This document shows positions 8,306 to 15,704 of a DNA stretch of 21,527 bases, piece after piece. The notes below the pieces were generated by a model. That model had not been told where the DNA came from and searched no databases. It saw only the letters and a program-made list of their open reading frames with translations. A program made the position numbers and the translations under genes. Numbering within the stretch: position 1 is the first letter of the stretch; each line of letters starts with the position of its first letter. Source of the DNA: JBHJGU01 sp050331475 (GTDB taxonomy: Bacteria > Pseudomonadota > Alphaproteobacteria > Caulobacterales > Maricaulaceae); NCBI GenBank assembly GCA_050331475.1, contig JBHJGU010000110.1, positions 1 through 21,527 on the forward strand, given 5' to 3'.

Positions 8306-10209
8306 GAGCCGATGACGCCGCCGGCCGTGCGCCGGATCGTGATCACGCTGGGCCGGGGTGGGACGCCGTCTTGGAAGTCCGGCCAGCGGGTGGTCGGGTT
8401 TTCGAAGGTGGCGTCCGCGCCGTCGCCGGGATGCTGGACGGCGAGGAACAAGGTCTCCCCATCAGCGGTGAAGCGCGGGCCGCAGACTTCGGCGCCCTCT
8501 GGCGCGCGGAAAAACGCCCGGCTAAGGCCGCGTTCCGCGCCGTCAGTCTCCAGCGCCCAGAGCCCGTCATTCGCCCCGCTTGTCTTATTGCCATCGGTGG
8601 CGACCCACAGCCGGCCTGCGGGGTCGATGGCGCAGTTATCTGGCGCGCTAAACCAGCCCTGCGCGCTGGTGTCCCCATGCCAGTCGGCGTCAACGCTGGG
8701 ATCGGCGGGGTCGCCGCAGCGCACCAGGATTTCCCAACGCGAGCGGGTGGCGGTGAAATCCCCGTCAGGCTCGGTGATTTCAATAATGTGGCCAAAGGCG
8801 TTGTTCGCGCGCGGATTGGCGGCGTCGGTTTGGTCGTCCTGACGTCGGGTGTTGTTGGTCAACATTAAATAGACCCGGCCCGTGCGCGGGTCTGGCTCCA
8901 CGTCTTCGGGGCGATCCATGGGTGTGGCGCCGAGCAGATCCGCCGCCCGGCGGGTTTCAATCAGCACGTCGGCTTGCGAGGCGAAGCCGTTCTCCGGCGT
9001 CAGCGGACCTTCGCCATAGCTCAAGGCGAGCCAATCGAGCCCGCCCTCGGCGTCGAACCGGCCGACATAGAGCGTGCCGTCATCGAGCAGATCGCGATTG
9101 GCGTCGGGGTTGTCCGGATCGAACACCCCTGCGGTGACGAACTTATAAACGTAATCAAAGCGCTGATCGTCGCCCATGTAAAAAACGACCCGACCGTCGG
9201 GCGCGACGACGCTTTCCGCGCCTTCATGTTTGAAGCGGCCCAGGGCGGTGCGCTTTTTCGGCGTTGAGTCCGGGTCGAGCACATCGACTTCAACAACCCA
9301 ACCGAAACGATTGGGTTCATTGGGTTCTTTCGCCACATCGAACCGGTCGAAATTCCGGCCCCACTGATAGCATCCCCCCGGCACGCCATAGCGTTGATGG
9401 TTGGCGGCTTCGAGATGGTCTTGGGCGAGTTCGCCGAGGAAATTGCCGTTGAAGTTTTCCTCGGCCATCAAATACGTGCCCCACGGCGTGATGCCACCGG
9501 CGCAATTGTTCAACGTGCCCATGACCCGGCGACCCGTGAGGTCCGCGGTTGTCTTCAACCGGTCGGAGCCCGCAGCGGGGCCGGTGAGCGCCATCGGCGT
9601 CGACCCTCCGGTGATGCGCCGGTTATAGCGCGAGCCTAAAACCGGGCGCCAGGAACCGTCATCCTCCTGGGTGATTTCCAGGATCGTGCCCCCGTGGGCG
9701 GCCATTTCCACTTCGCATTCGGTTTGGGTGAGGTCGCGCCCGGCCAATCCCGGGAACATCAGCCGGGTGGAGGTGTATTCGTGGTTGACGCACAATAGGC
9801 CGGAGCCGCCGTCCGGGCTGAACGGGCGGAAGCCAATGAAATCATTATTATAGCCGAATTGGCGACGTTGGGCCGCGGCGGTCTGGGCGTAAGGGTCAAA
9901 GGCGGGCGCGTCGGGGAACACCGGATCGCCCCAGCGGATCAGGATGTCGGCCTGATAGCCGGCGGGCACGTGAACGTCGCCGTCAATGCCGCGGGTGATC
10001 TCTTCAAAGCCAAACCGCGAGCCGGCGGCGTTGGGCTGGGCCGCGCCGTCATCGCTGAAGGCGGGAAGCGGCGCGCCGAGCGCCAGGGTCGACGCGCCGG
10101 CCGCCAGGACAAAGCCCCGCCGGGTCAATCGCGTTTCAATCAGATCGGATAAGGTCTCGACGCCGTGAGCGATACGAGGATTTGAGGGAGAGTTTTCACT
10201 GGAATCCAT
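8302..10209 (-). CDS. PhoX-family (DUF839) TAT-exported alkaline phosphatase
   Basis: A 635-residue protein with a TAT signal (TRRGFVLAAGASTLALG at 29-45, cleavage near residue 52), so it is folded with its metals and exported to the periplasm. The PhoX-type beta-propeller signatures are present: LCVNHEYTSTRL, NNCAGGITPWGTYLMAEENF with the Fe-coordinating Cys at 236, DGRVVFYMGDDQRFDYVYKFV, MDRPEDVEPDPRTGRVYLMLTNN and FSAPDNCAIDPAGRLWVATDG. PhoX phosphatases release phosphate from monoesters using Fe(III) and Ca(II), not Zn. Proteins of this length with the long HRP-like propeller are often annotated simply as DUF839. It heads an operon with the DUF1826 gene. Its candidate -10 element overlaps the Zur-type box, so repression by zinc is expected. 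Confidence 0.88.
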   Translation of the reverse strand: MDSSENSPSNPRIAHGVETLSDLIETRLTRRGFVLAAGASTLALGAPLPAFSDDGAAQPNAAGSRFGFEEITRGIDGDVHVPAGYQADILIRWGDPVFPDAPAFDPYAQTAAAQRRQFGYNNDFIGFRPFSPDGGSGLLCVNHEYTSTRLMFPGLAGRDLTQTECEVEMAAHGGTILEITQEDDGSWRPVLGSRYNRRITGGSTPMALTGPAAGSDRLKTTADLTGRRVMGTLNNCAGGITPWGTYLMAEENFNGNFLGELAQDHLEAANHQRYGVPGGCYQWGRNFDRFDVAKEPNEPNRFGWVVEVDVLDPDSTPKKRTALGRFKHEGAESVVAPDGRVVFYMGDDQRFDYVYKFVTAGVFDPDNPDANRDLLDDGTLYVGRFDAEGGLDWLALSYGEGPLTPENGFASQADVLIETRRAADLLGATPMDRPEDVEPDPRTGRVYLMLTNNTRRQDDQTDAANPRANNAFGHIIEITEPDGDFTATRSRWEILVRCGDPADPSVDADWHGDTSAQGWFSAPDNCAIDPAGRLWVATDGNKTSGANDGLWALETDGAERGLSRAFFRAPEGAEVCGPRFTADGETLFLAVQHPGDGADATFENPTTRWPDFQDGVPPRPSVITIRRTAGGVIGS

Positions 10210-10262
10210 TGCGCGAGGCCCCTGGCGATGGTCAGTCTGCGAGCGTGAGGTTGAGGTTCATA

Positions 10263-10277
10263 TGTTATATTATCACA
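10263..10277. promoter_or_regulatory. Zur-type operator in the divergent phoX / zrg-like promoter region
   Basis: TGTTATATTATCACA is a 7-1-7 palindrome matching the proteobacterial Zur core TGTTATA-n-TATAACA at 13 of 14 fixed positions (C for A at position 12). It sits 54 bp from the PhoX-type start and 77 bp from the ABC ATPase start, and it overlaps the leftward -10-like TAATAT (10272-10267). Both flanking units contain families known from Zur regulons. The consensus is recalled, not computed. Confidence 0.72.
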
Positions 10278-10283
10278 GCTGTT

Positions 10284-10301
10284 CTGTCGGTCTTGTGACA
10301 T
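10284..10301 (-). promoter_or_regulatory. Weak candidate Pho box for the PhoX-type gene
   Basis: On the minus strand ATGTCAC and CCGACAG (10301-10284) are heptamers 11 bp apart, a partial match to the PhoB repeat CTGTCAT (5 of 7 and 4 of 7). They lie 11 bp before the -10-like TAATAT, which is the geometry of PhoB-activated promoters. The sequence match is poor, so this is only a possibility. Confidence 0.2.
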
Positions 10302-10353
10302 CGTATCGGACGCCGCTCTGCGGCCTGTCGCGATCGCGGCGCAGGATTTAGCC

Positions 10354-11061
10354 GTGCCCGCTTGCGTCAGCCTCAAGGATCTCACCTTCGCCTATCAGGC
10401 CGGTCAAACCGTGCTCACCATCCCCGTGTTTGAGCTGGGGCAGGGGGAGCGATTGTTTCTCCAAGGCGCCAGCGGATCGGGGAAGTCCACCCTGTTAAGC
10501 CTGATTTCGGGGGTGTTTGCGCCCAGCTCGGGCGAACTCACCGTGCTCGGACACCCCCTGCACGCCCTTTCTGCCGGGCGCCGGGACGCCCTAAGGGCGA
10601 ATGCGATCGGCGTGATTTTCCAGCAGTTCAACCTGGTGCCCTATCTGACGCTGATCGAAAACGTACTGTTGCCGTGTCGGTTTTCGCCCCCCCGCGCGGC
10701 CCGGGTCGGCGCAACGGACGCCGCCCGGCGCGAGGCGGCGCTCAGTTTGCTCACCCGACTGGGCTTGGGGGCGGAGGCTGCGGACAACCGCGCCGTCTCC
10801 GCTTTGTCGGTGGGCCAACAGCAGCGGGTCGCTGCGGCGCGCGCGCTAATCGGCGCCCCCTCCTTGATCATCGCCGACGAGCCCACCTCCGCGCTCGACA
10901 CCCAAACCCGCGACGGCTTCATCGATACGCTGTTGCAGGAGGCCGGGGCGGCGAGTGTGTTGTTCGTTAGCCATGACATCGCCCTGGCCGCCCGGTTCGA
11001 CCGCACTGAAACCATGGCTCGGCTCAACACCATCGGCGCGAGAACGGGGGAGGCGGCGTAA
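10354..11061 (+). CDS. ABC transporter ATPase (LolD/MacB type), Zrg-like zinc system
   Basis: A 235-residue cytoplasmic nucleotide-binding subunit that pairs with the next gene. It has Walker A GASGSGKST (38-46), Q-loop FQQFNLVPYLTL (from 89), signature LSVGQQQR (151-158), Walker B LIIADEPTSALD (171-182) and an H-loop His at 207 (VSHD). The sequence is of the MacB/LolD group. The GTG start is preceded by AGGA at good spacing. The stop overlaps the permease ATG (TAATG). Neighbours encoding DUF3299 and DUF2796 proteins place it in the set known as ZrgABCDE in Vibrio and PA4063-PA4066 in Pseudomonas aeruginosa (from memory), both linked to zinc limitation. It is the first gene of the rightward unit behind the Zur-type box. 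Confidence 0.93.
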   Translation: MPACVSLKDLTFAYQAGQTVLTIPVFELGQGERLFLQGASGSGKSTLLSLISGVFAPSSGELTVLGHPLHALSAGRRDALRANAIGVIFQQFNLVPYLTLIENVLLPCRFSPPRAARVGATDAARREAALSLLTRLGLGAEAADNRAVSALSVGQQQRVAAARALIGAPSLIIADEPTSALDTQTRDGFIDTLLQEAGAASVLFVSHDIALAARFDRTETMARLNTIGARTGEAA

Positions 11062-12353
11062 TGGCGTTGATCGGTTTGGCCTGGAAAAGCGCGCGCGCGC
11101 GGGCGGGCGCCACGATCCTCACCCTGATCGCGATCGCCTTGTCCACAGCCCTGGTCTTAGGCGTGGAAAAGGTTCGCGCCGGCGCGCGTTCAGGCTTTGA
11201 GCAAACGGTGTCGGGCGCGGACATGCTTGTGGGCGCGCGCTCGGGCTCGGTGAACCTCTTGCTTTATGCGGTGTTTCGTTTGGGCGATCCCACCGTGAAC
11301 GTGTCTTGGGAGAGCTATCAAACCTTCGCCCGGCGCCCGGACGTGGCCTGGACCATCCCGCTGTCTTTGGGGGATTCTCATCGCGGTTTCCGCGTCTTGG
11401 GCACCACGGAGGCTTATTTCGAGCATTATCGCTATCGCGACAAACGCCCGCTCGCCTTCGCCTCAGGCGCGAGGTTTGAGAAGACCCGCGATGCGGTGCT
11501 CGGCGCGGAGGTCGCGCGCACACTCGGTTATGATTTGGGCGACAGCTTTGTCATCAGCCACGGAATACAAAGTGTCGCGTTCGCCGAGCACACCGATCAC
11601 CCCTTCACGGTGAGCGGCGTCCTGGCGCCGACCGGAACCCCGGTGGATCGAACCGTACACGTCAGCTTAGCGGGGCTGGAGGCGGTGCATGAGGGCTGGC
11701 GGGATGGCGCCCCGCCGCCCATCCGGCGCCGCGCGATTGGCGCGCGCCCCGCGCCGGCGTCCCAAGCTCCGCCCGAGCCTGCGCCTGAAGACGTGACGCC
11801 GACAGCGATCACTGCGTTTCTGGTGGGCATGAAAAATAAAGTGGCGGTGCTGCGTTACCAACGCGATGTGAACACCTATCGCCAGGAGGCTTTAACCGGC
11901 GTCATCCCCGGGGTGGCGTTATCCCAACTTTGGCGCGTGCTCGGGCCGGCCGAACAGGCGCTGCGCGGGGTGTCGGCTTTGGTGGGCGCGGCCGGATTGA
12001 CGGGACTTCTGATCTCGCTGCTCTCTACCCTAAACGAGCGGCGCCGCGAGATTGCGGTTTTGCGCGCGGTGGGCGCACGGCGACGTGACGTCTTCGGTCT
12101 GCTCGTGTTGGAGTCCACCCTGGTGGCCGGGCTGGGGGCGGTGATCGGCGCGGGCGTCTTGAACCTGGTTCTGGCCGGGTTCGGCCGAAGCCTTGAGGCC
12201 GCAATCGGGGCGCCGCTGGGCGGGTTGGGCCTCTCCCCGTTTGATGTATACATTGTCGCAGGCGTGACCGTACTGGGGGTTATGCTCGGTTTCGTCCCCG
12301 GTTGGATTGCGTACCAACGGTCCCTAAGTGATGGTCTGACCGTCCGTTTGTGA
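11061..12353 (+). CDS. ABC transporter permease (MacB/FtsX type), Zrg-like zinc system
   Basis: A 430-residue inner-membrane protein with the four-helix type VII ABC layout: TM1 at about 17-35, a large periplasmic domain to about 300, then TM2 (302-324), TM3 (345-372) and TM4 (394-417). The FtsX coupling stretch ERRREIAVLRAVGARRRDVFGLL (from 326) is typical. The periplasmic domain has a MacB_PCD-like start (GFEQTVSGADMLVGARSG) and a Pro/Ala-rich linker at 217-247. Such transporters usually do not carry substrate through the membrane but transmit force to a periplasmic partner, so this one may load or unload zinc from the DUF2796 protein. That idea is inference. It is coupled to the ATPase by a 1-base overlap and lies 7 bp before the DUF3299 gene. 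Confidence 0.92.
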   Translation: MALIGLAWKSARARAGATILTLIAIALSTALVLGVEKVRAGARSGFEQTVSGADMLVGARSGSVNLLLYAVFRLGDPTVNVSWESYQTFARRPDVAWTIPLSLGDSHRGFRVLGTTEAYFEHYRYRDKRPLAFASGARFEKTRDAVLGAEVARTLGYDLGDSFVISHGIQSVAFAEHTDHPFTVSGVLAPTGTPVDRTVHVSLAGLEAVHEGWRDGAPPPIRRRAIGARPAPASQAPPEPAPEDVTPTAITAFLVGMKNKVAVLRYQRDVNTYRQEALTGVIPGVALSQLWRVLGPAEQALRGVSALVGAAGLTGLLISLLSTLNERRREIAVLRAVGARRRDVFGLLVLESTLVAGLGAVIGAGVLNLVLAGFGRSLEAAIGAPLGGLGLSPFDVYIVAGVTVLGVMLGFVPGWIAYQRSLSDGLTVRL

Positions 12354-12360
12354 GGCGCTT

Positions 12361-12930
12361 ATGAAACGTTTGTCGCTTGTTTTGGCCTTGCTGTTGTCAG
12401 CGCCCGCGCTCGCGGAGCCCCCGCGCACGGTGTATTGGGAAGACCTGATGCCGGAGGGCGAGTTGGATGCCCTCCAACAACAATATGACGATTTTTACGC
12501 CAGCGTGGAGCAACAGCTGCTCGATCAGGCCCCGCAAAGCTTGTTCGACTTTGGCGGGCAGGGCGGCCCGGGCGGCGTTCTGGAAGGGTCTGCGCTGGAC
12601 ACCATGCCTCAACTGGGCACCTTTAACGTCGTCGACGAGCTTGACGGTGAGCGCGTGCGCATTCCCGGGTTTGTATTGCCGTTTGAGTATTCGGCGTCGG
12701 GCGAAGTGAGCGAATTCCTTCTGGTGCCGTATTTTGGCGCTTGCATTCACACCCCACCGCCGCCGCCGAACCAAATCGTCCATGTGACCGCCGACGATCC
12801 GGTGAAATTGGGCAGCCAATACGACGCGGTTTGGATCACGGGTGTGCTCAGCGCCCAGCGTAATATCAATGAGTTGGGCGATGCGGCTTACACCTTGGAC
12901 ATCGAGTCTTGGGAATCCTATGACGGATAA
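12361..12930 (+). CDS. DUF3299 exported protein of the Zrg-like zinc system
   Basis: A 189-residue protein with a Sec signal (KRLSLVLALLLSAPALA, cleavage near residue 18). The mature part starts with YWEDLMPEGE, the family WxxLxP motif, and contains the OB-like core RIPGFVLPFEY and the hallmark LLVPYFGACIHTPPPPPNQ (about 122-140), in which Cys and His next to a proline run may bind metal. The function is not established. DUF3299 proteins occur with DUF2796 and MacB-like ABC genes in zinc-responsive operons. The ATG follows the permease stop by 7 bp, and the end overlaps the DUF2796 start by 11 bp, so all four genes form one tightly packed operon. Confidence 0.9.
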   Translation: MKRLSLVLALLLSAPALAEPPRTVYWEDLMPEGELDALQQQYDDFYASVEQQLLDQAPQSLFDFGGQGGPGGVLEGSALDTMPQLGTFNVVDELDGERVRIPGFVLPFEYSASGEVSEFLLVPYFGACIHTPPPPPNQIVHVTADDPVKLGSQYDAVWITGVLSAQRNINELGDAAYTLDIESWESYDG

Positions 12931-13681
12931 GGTGCACCGTCGCCGCCTCGTCGGGGTTGGCGCGTTCGCTCTGATCGCCGGGCTGGCCAGCGCCCAGGAG
13001 CCCGAGGTGCGCCAGGGCCGCGCTCATGTTCATGGCGCCTGGGATCTCTTCGCCGCGCTCGATGGGGACGTTTTGAGAGTGACGCTATTGGGGCCGTTGG
13101 CGGATTTGATCGGTGATGAACCCGCCATCGGTTCGCCGGAGGAAGCCGCCGCCCTGGCGGATTTGAACGCTGCGCTGATGGATCAAGCGCCCTTGGTTGA
13201 GTTCAATGACCGCGCCGAGTGTCGGGTTGACGGGCCCGGCCAAGCCCGGGTGATCCAGACCGCGGACGCTGAGCACGACTATGATCACGGTGAGCACGAT
13301 CATGATCACGCTGAGCACGATCATGATCACGGTGAGCACGAAAATGATCACGCCGAGCACGACCATGATCACGGTGAGCACGACCATGATCACGACGAGC
13401 ACGACCATGATCATGCTGAGCACAACCATGATCACGCTGAGCACGACCATGATCATGCTGAGCACGACCATGATCACGACCAAGCCGGCCATTCACATGG
13501 CGGCGATGTGGAGATCGTTTACGCCTTTTCCTGCGGCCGCTCGGAGCGCCTAAGCGCGCTAACTGTGGATGCGTTTGAGACCTATGCGGGGATCGAGACC
13601 ATCGACGCGGTGTTTCTGGGCGATGGACGGCAAGCGGCCGATCGGCTCACCGCGTCTCAAACCCGTTTATCGCTGGATTAA
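12920..13681 (+). CDS. DUF2796 periplasmic zinc-binding protein (ZrgA-like) with ten His/Asp heptads
   Basis: A 253-residue protein if started at the ATG at 12920, which directly gives the export signal HRRRLVGVGAFALIAGLASAQ; an upstream in-frame start at 12842 would bury it inside the DUF3299 gene. The DUF2796 N-lobe (RAHVHGAWDLFAALDGD and following) and C-lobe (YAFSCGRSERLSALTVDAFE) flank a metal-binding arm at residues 118-187. That arm has ten 7-residue repeats of the form E-H-D-H-D-H-(A/G/D), with about 28 His, followed by HSH. ZrgA-type proteins bind Zn(II) in the periplasm and work with a MacB-like ABC pair in zinc acquisition (known for the family). Here the arm should act as a high-capacity zinc trap, an inference from composition. 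It is the last gene of the operon, with no clear terminator. Confidence 0.9.
   Translation: MTDKVHRRRLVGVGAFALIAGLASAQEPEVRQGRAHVHGAWDLFAALDGDVLRVTLLGPLADLIGDEPAIGSPEEAAALADLNAALMDQAPLVEFNDRAECRVDGPGQARVIQTADAEHDYDHGEHDHDHAEHDHDHGEHENDHAEHDHDHGEHDHDHDEHDHDHAEHNHDHAEHDHDHAEHDHDHDQAGHSHGGDVEIVYAFSCGRSERLSALTVDAFETYAGIETIDAVFLGDGRQAADRLTASQTRLSLD
13271..13480 (+). repeat. Ten tandem 21-bp repeats encoding the His/Asp heptads
   Basis: Ten consecutive 21-bp units start with GAGCACGA and hold CATGATCAC-like cores. Two degenerate units (first and fourth) have Tyr or Glu-Asn in place of His-Asp. Repeats differ by scattered synonymous C/T changes, so the array is not freshly copied, but it is long enough to vary in copy number by slippage. 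Confidence 0.95.
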
Positions 13682-13709
13682 GCGCGCTGGCGATAAACCC
13701 GTGTGCGGA

Positions 13710-13781
13710 GTGAGCGACGCCCACAGCGTCATCGCTCATGACGGTTTCGGGGCGGCGCGATACGGAGGCCCACGAAGATGG
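13710..13781. repeat. 72-nt direct repeat, copy 1
   Basis: Begins GTGAGCGACGCCCACAGCG and ends CACGAAGATGG. It is nearly identical to the copy at 13835-13906, with differences limited to the three bases after CAGCG. The 5' part can fold, as TGAGCGAC pairs with a nearly complementary ATCGCTCA. Similarity continues a few bases beyond the end (GCC), where copy 2 enters the tRNA-Thr 3' end. Confidence 0.92.
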
Positions 13782-13834
13782 CGCCCTGCAGCTCAGACAC
13801 GTCAAACCGGTCAGCAGCCTTGAGCACGCCTCAT

Positions 13835-13906
13835 GTGAGCGACGCCCACAGCGCTGTCGCTCATGACGGTTTCGGGGCGGCGCGATACGGAGGCCCACGA
13901 AGATGG
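13835..13906. repeat. 72-nt direct repeat, copy 2, abutting tRNA-Thr
   Basis: Second copy, 125 bp downstream of the first. Here the hairpin arms TGAGCGAC and GTCGCTCA match perfectly (8 bp, 12-nt loop). The last three bases (13904-13906) are the CCA end of the minus-strand tRNA-Thr, so the repeat is the sequence that lies directly 3' of that tRNA. Confidence 0.92.
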
Positions 13907-13978
13907 TGCCGGTGGAGAGATTCGAACTCCCGACCTTCGCTTTACAAGAGCGCTGCACTACCACTGTGCTACACCGGC
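13904..13978 (-). tRNA. tRNA-Thr (anticodon TGT)
   Basis: A 75-nt cloverleaf on the minus strand. The 7-bp acceptor stem GCCGGTG/CACCGGC is followed by discriminator A and an encoded CCA. The D arm is GCAC...GTGC, a compensated variant of the usual GCTC...GAGC. The anticodon loop CTTGTAA gives TGT for Thr ACA and wobble codons. The T arm carries the universal GTTCGAATC. The outermost anticodon-stem pair is a G-A mismatch, which is common in related genes. Confidence 0.95.
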
Positions 13979-14287
13979 GCCGGGGACGATCAACGTTCCG
14001 GAGTTTCGATCGGTAACCAAGCCGCCGACGAAGGGCAAGTCCGAACTGGACCGCCCGTCGTGCGCCGTGGACGGTGCACGCCGAATCGGACGGGCGCCTC
14101 AGTCCGGCAATCAGATCCAAAGGGTTTTGACCTTATGAATCGATCGCATTTGATCGAATTGGATCGATTAAATCCCACGTCGGGCTGAGAAGGTCCATCC
14201 ATGTTCCTTTGGTAAGCCAATGCGTGACGGGGTCAGGTCCGCACTTGGGTGATCTGAACCCGTAATGGCGTATTAAAGGAGTGCGGG
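13979..14287. other. Intergenic region between tRNA-Thr and parA
   Basis: About 310 bp with no credible gene. Frames that cross it run into the tRNA or lack a ribosome site. It should hold the tRNA promoter (minus) and the parA promoter (plus). The only clear structure is the phased GATCG repeat block listed separately. The last bases contain AAAGGAG before the parA ATG. Confidence 0.5.
14138..14169. promoter_or_regulatory. Phased GATCG repeats within an inverted repeat upstream of parA
   Basis: GATCG occurs three times with exact 10-bp spacing (starting at 14142, 14152 and 14162), so all copies face the same side of the helix. The outer arms AATCGATC (14138-14145) and GATCGATT (14162-14169) form a perfect 8-bp inverted repeat. 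This resembles an iteron-like operator for a small dimeric DNA-binding protein, and the ribbon-helix-helix product encoded after parA is the obvious candidate. Confidence 0.5.
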
Positions 14288-15175
14288 ATGAGTGAGCCGT
14301 GTCCGGTGGTGGTCTTTGCGTCCCAAAAAGGGGGCTCGGGCAAAACAACCTTGTCCGGTCATATCGCCGTTCAGGCGGAGCTGTCCGGGGACGGTCCCGT
14401 GGCGTTGGTGGACACCGACCCCCAGGGCAGCCTGGCCAAATGGTGGAATGCGCGCCGGTCGGAAACGCCTGCGTTCGCCCAGGTGAATGCGCCCTCGCTC
14501 GGCCGGGATTTGCGCGAACTGCGCCGGGCGGGCTTTTCGCTGATCGTCATTGACACGCCGCCCGCGGTGACCACGTCGATTTCCGAAGTTGTGGGACATG
14601 CGGACTTGGTGGTGGTGCCGACCCGTCCCAGCCCGCACGATCTGCGCGCGATCGGTCCGACGGTGGACATTATCGCCTACCAGAAAAAGGACATGGTGTT
14701 CGTCGTCAACGCGGCCTCATCGCGCGCGCGGATCACAGGGGAGACGGCTGTTGCGCTCTCCCAGCATGGGACCGTGGCGCCCGTGACGGTGCACCATCGG
14801 GTGGATTTCGCCGCGTCGATGATTGACGGACGAACCGTGGGCGAAGCCAATCCGGAAGGACGCTCAGCCGATGAAGTCGCGCGCCTGTGGCGGTATCTCA
14901 AAGATCGCTTGTTACGCCTTCATGGCGGGTCGCGATTGATGATGAGCGAGGACCGCGCTGATTTTGCGGTGGCCGCGTTGAGCCCCGAACCTGCGACGCC
15001 GCGAGCGGTCCGGGCGAGCGCGAAACCCAGCCCGGGGTGGGATGGTCGCGACCGTCGCCAGGCCGATCAGGGCCCGCCTCCCGGGGTTACGGACCGGCGG
15101 ACCCGGCGCGCGGTTTTCGGCCGTCGTCCCACCGAAGGCGCGGTCAATGGCCGGGCCTGGTCGGAGCCCCGGTGA
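14288..15175 (+). CDS. Orphan ParA-family ATPase
   Basis: A 295-residue cytoplasmic P-loop ATPase with the deviant Walker A of ParA/MinD proteins, KGGSGKTT (14-21), Walker A' VDTDPQGS (41-48) and switch-II LIVIDTPP (85-92). There is no N-terminal helix-turn-helix, so it is of the short Soj/McdA kind. The domain ends near residue 215 and is followed by an unusual 80-residue Pro/Arg/Gly-rich, probably disordered tail. No parB or parS is seen; instead the next gene, 10 bp on, encodes a ribbon-helix-helix protein. Such ParA plus small-partner pairs place plasmids, chemosensory clusters, carboxysomes or other cargo over the nucleoid. The cargo here is unknown. The start is supported by GGAG just upstream. 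Confidence 0.9.
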   Translation: MSEPCPVVVFASQKGGSGKTTLSGHIAVQAELSGDGPVALVDTDPQGSLAKWWNARRSETPAFAQVNAPSLGRDLRELRRAGFSLIVIDTPPAVTTSISEVVGHADLVVVPTRPSPHDLRAIGPTVDIIAYQKKDMVFVVNAASSRARITGETAVALSQHGTVAPVTVHHRVDFAASMIDGRTVGEANPEGRSADEVARLWRYLKDRLLRLHGGSRLMMSEDRADFAVAALSPEPATPRAVRASAKPSPGWDGRDRRQADQGPPPGVTDRRTRRAVFGRRPTEGAVNGRAWSEPR

Positions 15176-15185
15176 GGATTTGGAC

Positions 15186-15704
15186 ATGGGCCAGCCAAAC
15201 GCCCCGGCGTCACCCAATCTTTTGGCGCGAAAAGGCGAAGCCTCGCCGACCACGTCAAACGGTTGGACCGGCGTCGCCGACTGGGGTCCGGTGACCGATG
15301 TCGCCGCGACCTTTATGAAGACCCGTAAAGCGCGCGCCGTCGAGACCCTTGCGGATATTCTAGCCGAGCCGGGACCCCCAGCGACGGCGCCGCCGCGCCC
15401 TAGCAACGCGCCGCGGCGTCCAGTGACGGTGCGCCTGACGGCGGACCAATTCCGCCGGCTCAGATTAGCCTCCGCTTTGCGCGACACCTCCATGCAGCGC
15501 GTCCTCGCCCAGGCGCTTGAGGTTTATCTGCGCGCGGCCACAGCCGGATATCCGGATTGTCGGTGTCTGCAGCCGAACCCGGCGGCGATGACAAAATCGA
15601 GCGACCCGAAACGCTGCGGCCTCAGTTGCGCGGCGAAAAAGCGTCCTGCGCCCGAATCCGCGGCGTCGACGCGCGCAAGCTCAGCTCGGTCGCGGACGCC
15701 CTGA
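15186..15704 (+). CDS. ParA partner with ribbon-helix-helix domain
   Basis: A 172-residue protein from the ATG at 15186, chosen because GAGGA lies 7 bp upstream and overlaps the parA stop. An open frame reaching further up would run through the parA tail. A short N-terminal motif NLLARKGEASP and a middle segment (VAATFMKTRKARAVETLADILAE) lead through a Pro-rich linker to a likely ribbon-helix-helix domain at about 79-118 (PVTVRLTADQFRRLRLASAL, then DTSMQRVLAQALEVYLRAA). A basic N-terminal motif could stimulate the ParA ATPase, as in other ParA partners; this is inference. The C-terminus after residue 120 is Cys/Ser/Arg-rich low-complexity sequence and may be out of frame (see findings). I do not recognise a named family. 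Confidence 0.75.
   Translation: MGQPNAPASPNLLARKGEASPTTSNGWTGVADWGPVTDVAATFMKTRKARAVETLADILAEPGPPATAPPRPSNAPRRPVTVRLTADQFRRLRLASALRDTSMQRVLAQALEVYLRAATAGYPDCRCLQPNPAAMTKSSDPKRCGLSCAAKKRPAPESAASTRASSARSRTP

Noticed and set aside
7733..8868. Long plus-strand frames opposite DUF1826 and PhoX
   Set aside because: They mirror high-GC codons of the real minus-strand genes and encode Arg/Ala-rich sequence without any family features.
13271..13480. Regularly spaced repeats resembling a CRISPR array
   Set aside because: The 21-bp units are contiguous with no spacers and keep the coding frame.
13085..13492. Antisense frames across the His/Asp repeats giving repeated hydrophobic or Arg/His-rich peptides
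   Set aside because: The periodicity comes from the 21-bp repeats of the real DUF2796 gene. There is no ribosome site or independent signal.
13647..14120. Minus-strand open frame of 157 codons
   Set aside because: It reads straight through tRNA-Thr and both 72-nt repeats, and its composition is Arg/Cys/Ser-rich. It is a by-product of the repeats.
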